Assembly (NCBI RefSeq): GCF_026810445.1 | Contig: NZ_CP113949.1 | Coordinates: 2,108,001-2,172,000 of the forward strand | Direction: 5' to 3' | DNA from: Pseudomonas sp. BSw22131 | GTDB lineage: Bacteria; Pseudomonadota; Gammaproteobacteria; Pseudomonadales; Pseudomonadaceae | Length of the DNA stretch: 64,000 nucleotides | Notes under the pieces: generated by a model | Databases searched by the model: none | What the model was told of the DNA's origin: nothing | What the model saw: the letters and a program-made list of their open reading frames with translations, nothing else | Part shown: positions 61,633-64,000 of the stretch, piece after piece | Numbering within the stretch: position 1 is the first letter of the stretch | Layout: each line of letters starts with the position of its first letter | Made by a program: the position numbers and the translations under genes

Positions 61633-64000
61633 ATGAATCGTCCCCTCACCCCCTATTTTGACCCTGACCTGCTTAAAGTTGCCTTCGCGGCGGATTTAGC
61701 CGCTGTTGCGTCGTCGCGGCGTATCAGCGAAGACCAGCGCCGCTGGCTTCAAACCCTGGTGGATGACACCGATGATCAATCACAGGCCGATACGCCGCGT
61801 GTGGATCGACTGACAAGCGCGTCCAGCGAGTTCGCCGGCAGCGAACTGCCAGAAGCGTTGCTGATCAGCCGTGAAAACAACAGTGAGCCTCAGGTTTACC
61901 TGTACACACTGCTGAACGGCCTTGAGCCGTTCGATAACCGCCAATCCCTTCTCCAATATTTGGAGGAGCGCAATTATTCCTCCAGCCAGGCATTGTCAGA
62001 GCTCGAAGCCGAGCGTCTGGACTCTCCCGTGTTCGAGTCGTGGACGTGCGCCATTGTCGATGTGCAGGTCGACGCGGTGAACGCCGTCTTCCAGCAGATC
62101 CAAGCGCTGCCGACACTGCGCAGTGCCATGACTGAGTTGCTGCAAAACACCGTGGAGCGCTCGTCACCCGACGTGCCCTTGGATATCGGTTGGGTGTGTT
62201 TGCAGATTGCAAAGCAGGGCACCGCTGCCGACGGTTCAACCACCACCGAGATCGTCGGCACGTGCAGCTTGCTCGATGCTGCGCTTGATACTTACGCCGG
62301 CAAGGCTTTGGCGGCAGATCAGTCGTTTGTCTTCCTGGATGGCAACGGCGAAACCCTTGATGCCATTTGGTCCAAACCCTATCGCGACGCACTCAGTGGC
62401 GTGAAGGACACCTTGCCACGCGTGTTCGAACGCACACTGCAAACCTGGTGGCGCGGCCCCACAACTTTGCGCAGAGACAAAGCCATACTGGCGCTCGCCG
62501 AATCGTTGCGCCAATCGCTGCTGGACAACAAAGCCAACGGCAATCTCACGGCTCGACAGTTCGCTGACCTGCGGACCTTGTTGCCAGGCCGTGCGGCTCG
62601 CACTGACCAAGGGGTCACGAGGATCAGCAAGCTGGCAGCGATGTTCCCCGGGCAGGAACCGATCAAGCTAGTGGGCATGTTTACCGTCGAGTTCGTCGAC
62701 TTGCAGGATAAAGGCGTGTGGCTGTTCTCGGCTGAGACCGGGCTGCGGCGTTTTGACGACCGCAACGCATTGCGGGTGCACGTCAGCACTTGGGCAGGTC
62801 GCGGGTTTTTATTCAGGCACCTGTCATTCAATGATCATGCGTTGGCCACCTGGAGCGGCTGGCTTGACTTGGCGTACGAGTCTTACGACGCCCATGAGGG
62901 CGATCTGGCGTCCAGCCTTGTGGACGGCATCATCGTTTTTCAGCAACGCAACCTCAACTTCGCTCTGGCCCGTGGCTACCGCGATCGACACGAAGCGCAG
63001 GTAATGGTCGACGATGCACTGGACGTTCGACGATTGCTGGATTCGCGCCTGCATGCGCGTAACGACAGCGGCCGTTGGCGCGAAAGCCCGCGTTTATTCG
63101 TGCCTTCCTCTCTGGATGCAAATGCTATCCATCAGTCGTCCACCCCCGAACCGAGCGTCGCGGTCGCAAAGCAGGTGGTTAGCCCGACCTCGACGTCCGT
63201 TGACTCGGTCAGCAAGCACGAGGACACGTGGGTGTCGCAGCTGCAAACGCTGGAGGCAGATCTGCTGCACGTACGCACCAGCCGCCCGGGGATTGAAGCG
63301 TGCGCTCGCAGGTTGCTCAATGCACAGCTGTGTGTGTTCGCTGACGGGCGATTTGATGCTCGGGATATGCAGCTGCGGCTGCCGGTTGATAAGGCTGATG
63401 AGCCACACGTCAGCATCAGCCTGGTGGATTGGCTGCTTGCGCGTGTCTCTGGCGCGAGACTGGTGGACATTCCGGTCGGAACGCAGGTGTTCGTGCCCTC
63501 CTACGTCTCGGCATCCGGATACTTCAACGCCTCGATGCAGCGCTTGACCCTCAATCGATTGATCAAACGCGCTCATGGGCAATTCCAGGAAAGTTACCTC
63601 AAACAGATCCGCGAAGCTCACCGGAGCGTCGTGCGTGAAGGCGACCGTCAGACCGAGCTGGGTCAACTGAGCTGCGACATCCGCATGCGCCAGTTGCGCT
63701 TGGAACTGGCCGTGGAGAAGCACCTCGAAAAGTTCGGTCCCGATGCGCTCGACATGCTGCAACAGCTGCTGGATCGGCCAGCTCAATCGATGCGTTCGGC
63801 GTTGGGCAATCAGCGAGTTCAGGTATCGAGCGTGAGTATCGAACACGACCCCAGGCAGAACGCCGTGGTACTGACCAATGTGTTTGTGTTCCATCGACCG
63901 GCGCACGCTGAAGGGCCGTTGGTGTTCTGGTCGGCGATCAAAGGGCTTCGGATGTACAGCTCGTTGGCTCAGTTGACGGATCACCTGAATCGTTGGCTGC
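61633..64000 (+). CDS. Very large protein, N-terminal part; DUF6543/dermonecrotic-toxin-like
   Basis: The frame opens at ATG 61633 with AAGGAA at ideal spacing and stays open for 789 codons to the window end, so the true protein is larger. There is no signal peptide. The pattern, long helical stretches around strand-rich blocks, resembles the giant Pseudomonas proteins annotated as dermonecrotic toxin domain (DUF6543), which reach 1500 residues or more and may end in LRR, ligase or protease domains; this comes from memory and cannot be checked here. Two blocks look alike: VWLFSAETGLRRFDDRNAL near residue 362 and LVFWSAIKGLRMYSSLAQL near 763, indicating a repeated module of about 400 residues. 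Secretion route and target are unknown. Confidence 0.8.
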   Translation, partial: MNRPLTPYFDPDLLKVAFAADLAAVASSRRISEDQRRWLQTLVDDTDDQSQADTPRVDRLTSASSEFAGSELPEALLISRENNSEPQVYLYTLLNGLEPFDNRQSLLQYLEERNYSSSQALSELEAERLDSPVFESWTCAIVDVQVDAVNAVFQQIQALPTLRSAMTELLQNTVERSSPDVPLDIGWVCLQIAKQGTAADGSTTTEIVGTCSLLDAALDTYAGKALAADQSFVFLDGNGETLDAIWSKPYRDALSGVKDTLPRVFERTLQTWWRGPTTLRRDKAILALAESLRQSLLDNKANGNLTARQFADLRTLLPGRAARTDQGVTRISKLAAMFPGQEPIKLVGMFTVEFVDLQDKGVWLFSAETGLRRFDDRNALRVHVSTWAGRGFLFRHLSFNDHALATWSGWLDLAYESYDAHEGDLASSLVDGIIVFQQRNLNFALARGYRDRHEAQVMVDDALDVRRLLDSRLHARNDSGRWRESPRLFVPSSLDANAIHQSSTPEPSVAVAKQVVSPTSTSVDSVSKHEDTWVSQLQTLEADLLHVRTSRPGIEACARRLLNAQLCVFADGRFDARDMQLRLPVDKADEPHVSISLVDWLLARVSGARLVDIPVGTQVFVPSYVSASGYFNASMQRLTLNRLIKRAHGQFQESYLKQIREAHRSVVREGDRQTELGQLSCDIRMRQLRLELAVEKHLEKFGPDALDMLQQLLDRPAQSMRSALGNQRVQVSSVSIEHDPRQNAVVLTNVFVFHRPAHAEGPLVFWSAIKGLRMYSSLAQLTDHLNRWL

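Noticed and set aside
1..64000. CRISPR arrays, tRNA or rRNA genes, intact insertion sequences, integrases
   Set aside because: No regularly spaced repeats, no cloverleaf or rRNA words and no transposase or integrase motifs were found on either strand; att sites cannot be proposed.

Overview
The window looks like a chromosomal segment of a fluorescent Pseudomonas, plausibly close to the P. syringae/P. fluorescens complex. The evidence is the dnaX-ybaB-recR block, an MvaT-type H-NS protein, xenobiotic reductase A with a divergent LysR gene, YghU, and high-GC coding sequence with classical AAGGAG ribosome binding sites. I saw no tRNA or rRNA, no CRISPR array and no intact transposase. Species assignment is inference.

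Layout. 1-5 kb: end of a LysR gene, a CHASE diguanylate cyclase cut short by an in-frame stop, a GGGGACGGATTTATTT hairpin and small enzymes. 5-11.4 kb: aldehyde dehydrogenase, a three-gene siderophore-type ABC importer behind a Fur box, YghU and a RidA-like protein. 11.6-15 kb: a lone Cro/CI regulator, then a PotD-like binding protein whose stop overlaps the start of a membrane diguanylate cyclase, reminiscent of NspS-MbaA. 15-19 kb: a TetR / DJ-1 / old yellow enzyme unit and a GlxA-type regulator. 19-25 kb: a lipoprotein, a GNAT protein and a minus-strand envelope locus (LTA-synthase-like sulfatase, membrane protein, sialidase-like protein). 25-31 kb: small proteins, an ABC exporter, YqaA, a SleB-type hydrolase and a dienelactone hydrolase. 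31-34.5 kb: LysR/XenA, then DUF2946, SCO and PCuAC copper-handling genes.

34.5-38.6 kb is the most decayed and accessory-looking part. It holds a possible start-less lipoprotein, a receiver-only response regulator, a KaiC-like double ATPase split by one missing base, and the N-terminus of a large BapA-type adhesin broken inside its first Ig-like repeat. MvaT follows at once. 39-46.5 kb: NTF2-like protein, catalase-related protein, MntH, glycosyltransferase, PfpI-like protein, 3-methyladenine glycosylase and a CAP-domain protein. 46.5-49.4 kb: two dispersed repeats and an EAL-domain remnant directly upstream of an intact GGDEF-EAL protein. 49.4-56.8 kb: type I pantothenate kinase, MFS carrier, an arsR-arsC-arsH operon with no efflux pump, a DinB-fold protein, a Tat-exported phosphoesterase and a solute-binding protein. 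57-61.5 kb: dnaX, ybaB, an NADP oxidoreductase and recR. The window ends inside a very large open reading frame (from 61633) with an internal repeat, resembling the giant dermonecrotic-toxin-domain (DUF6543-like) proteins of Pseudomonas.

Themes. Cyclic-di-GMP and surface-attachment functions are numerous, but several are damaged: a nonsense codon in one cyclase, an EAL fragment and a truncated adhesin. Two old-yellow-enzyme loci, two DJ-1/PfpI proteins, catalase, GST, RidA and MntH give a stress and electrophile defence flavour. Each lesion rests on one assembly; a sequencing error is possible for the single-base ones.
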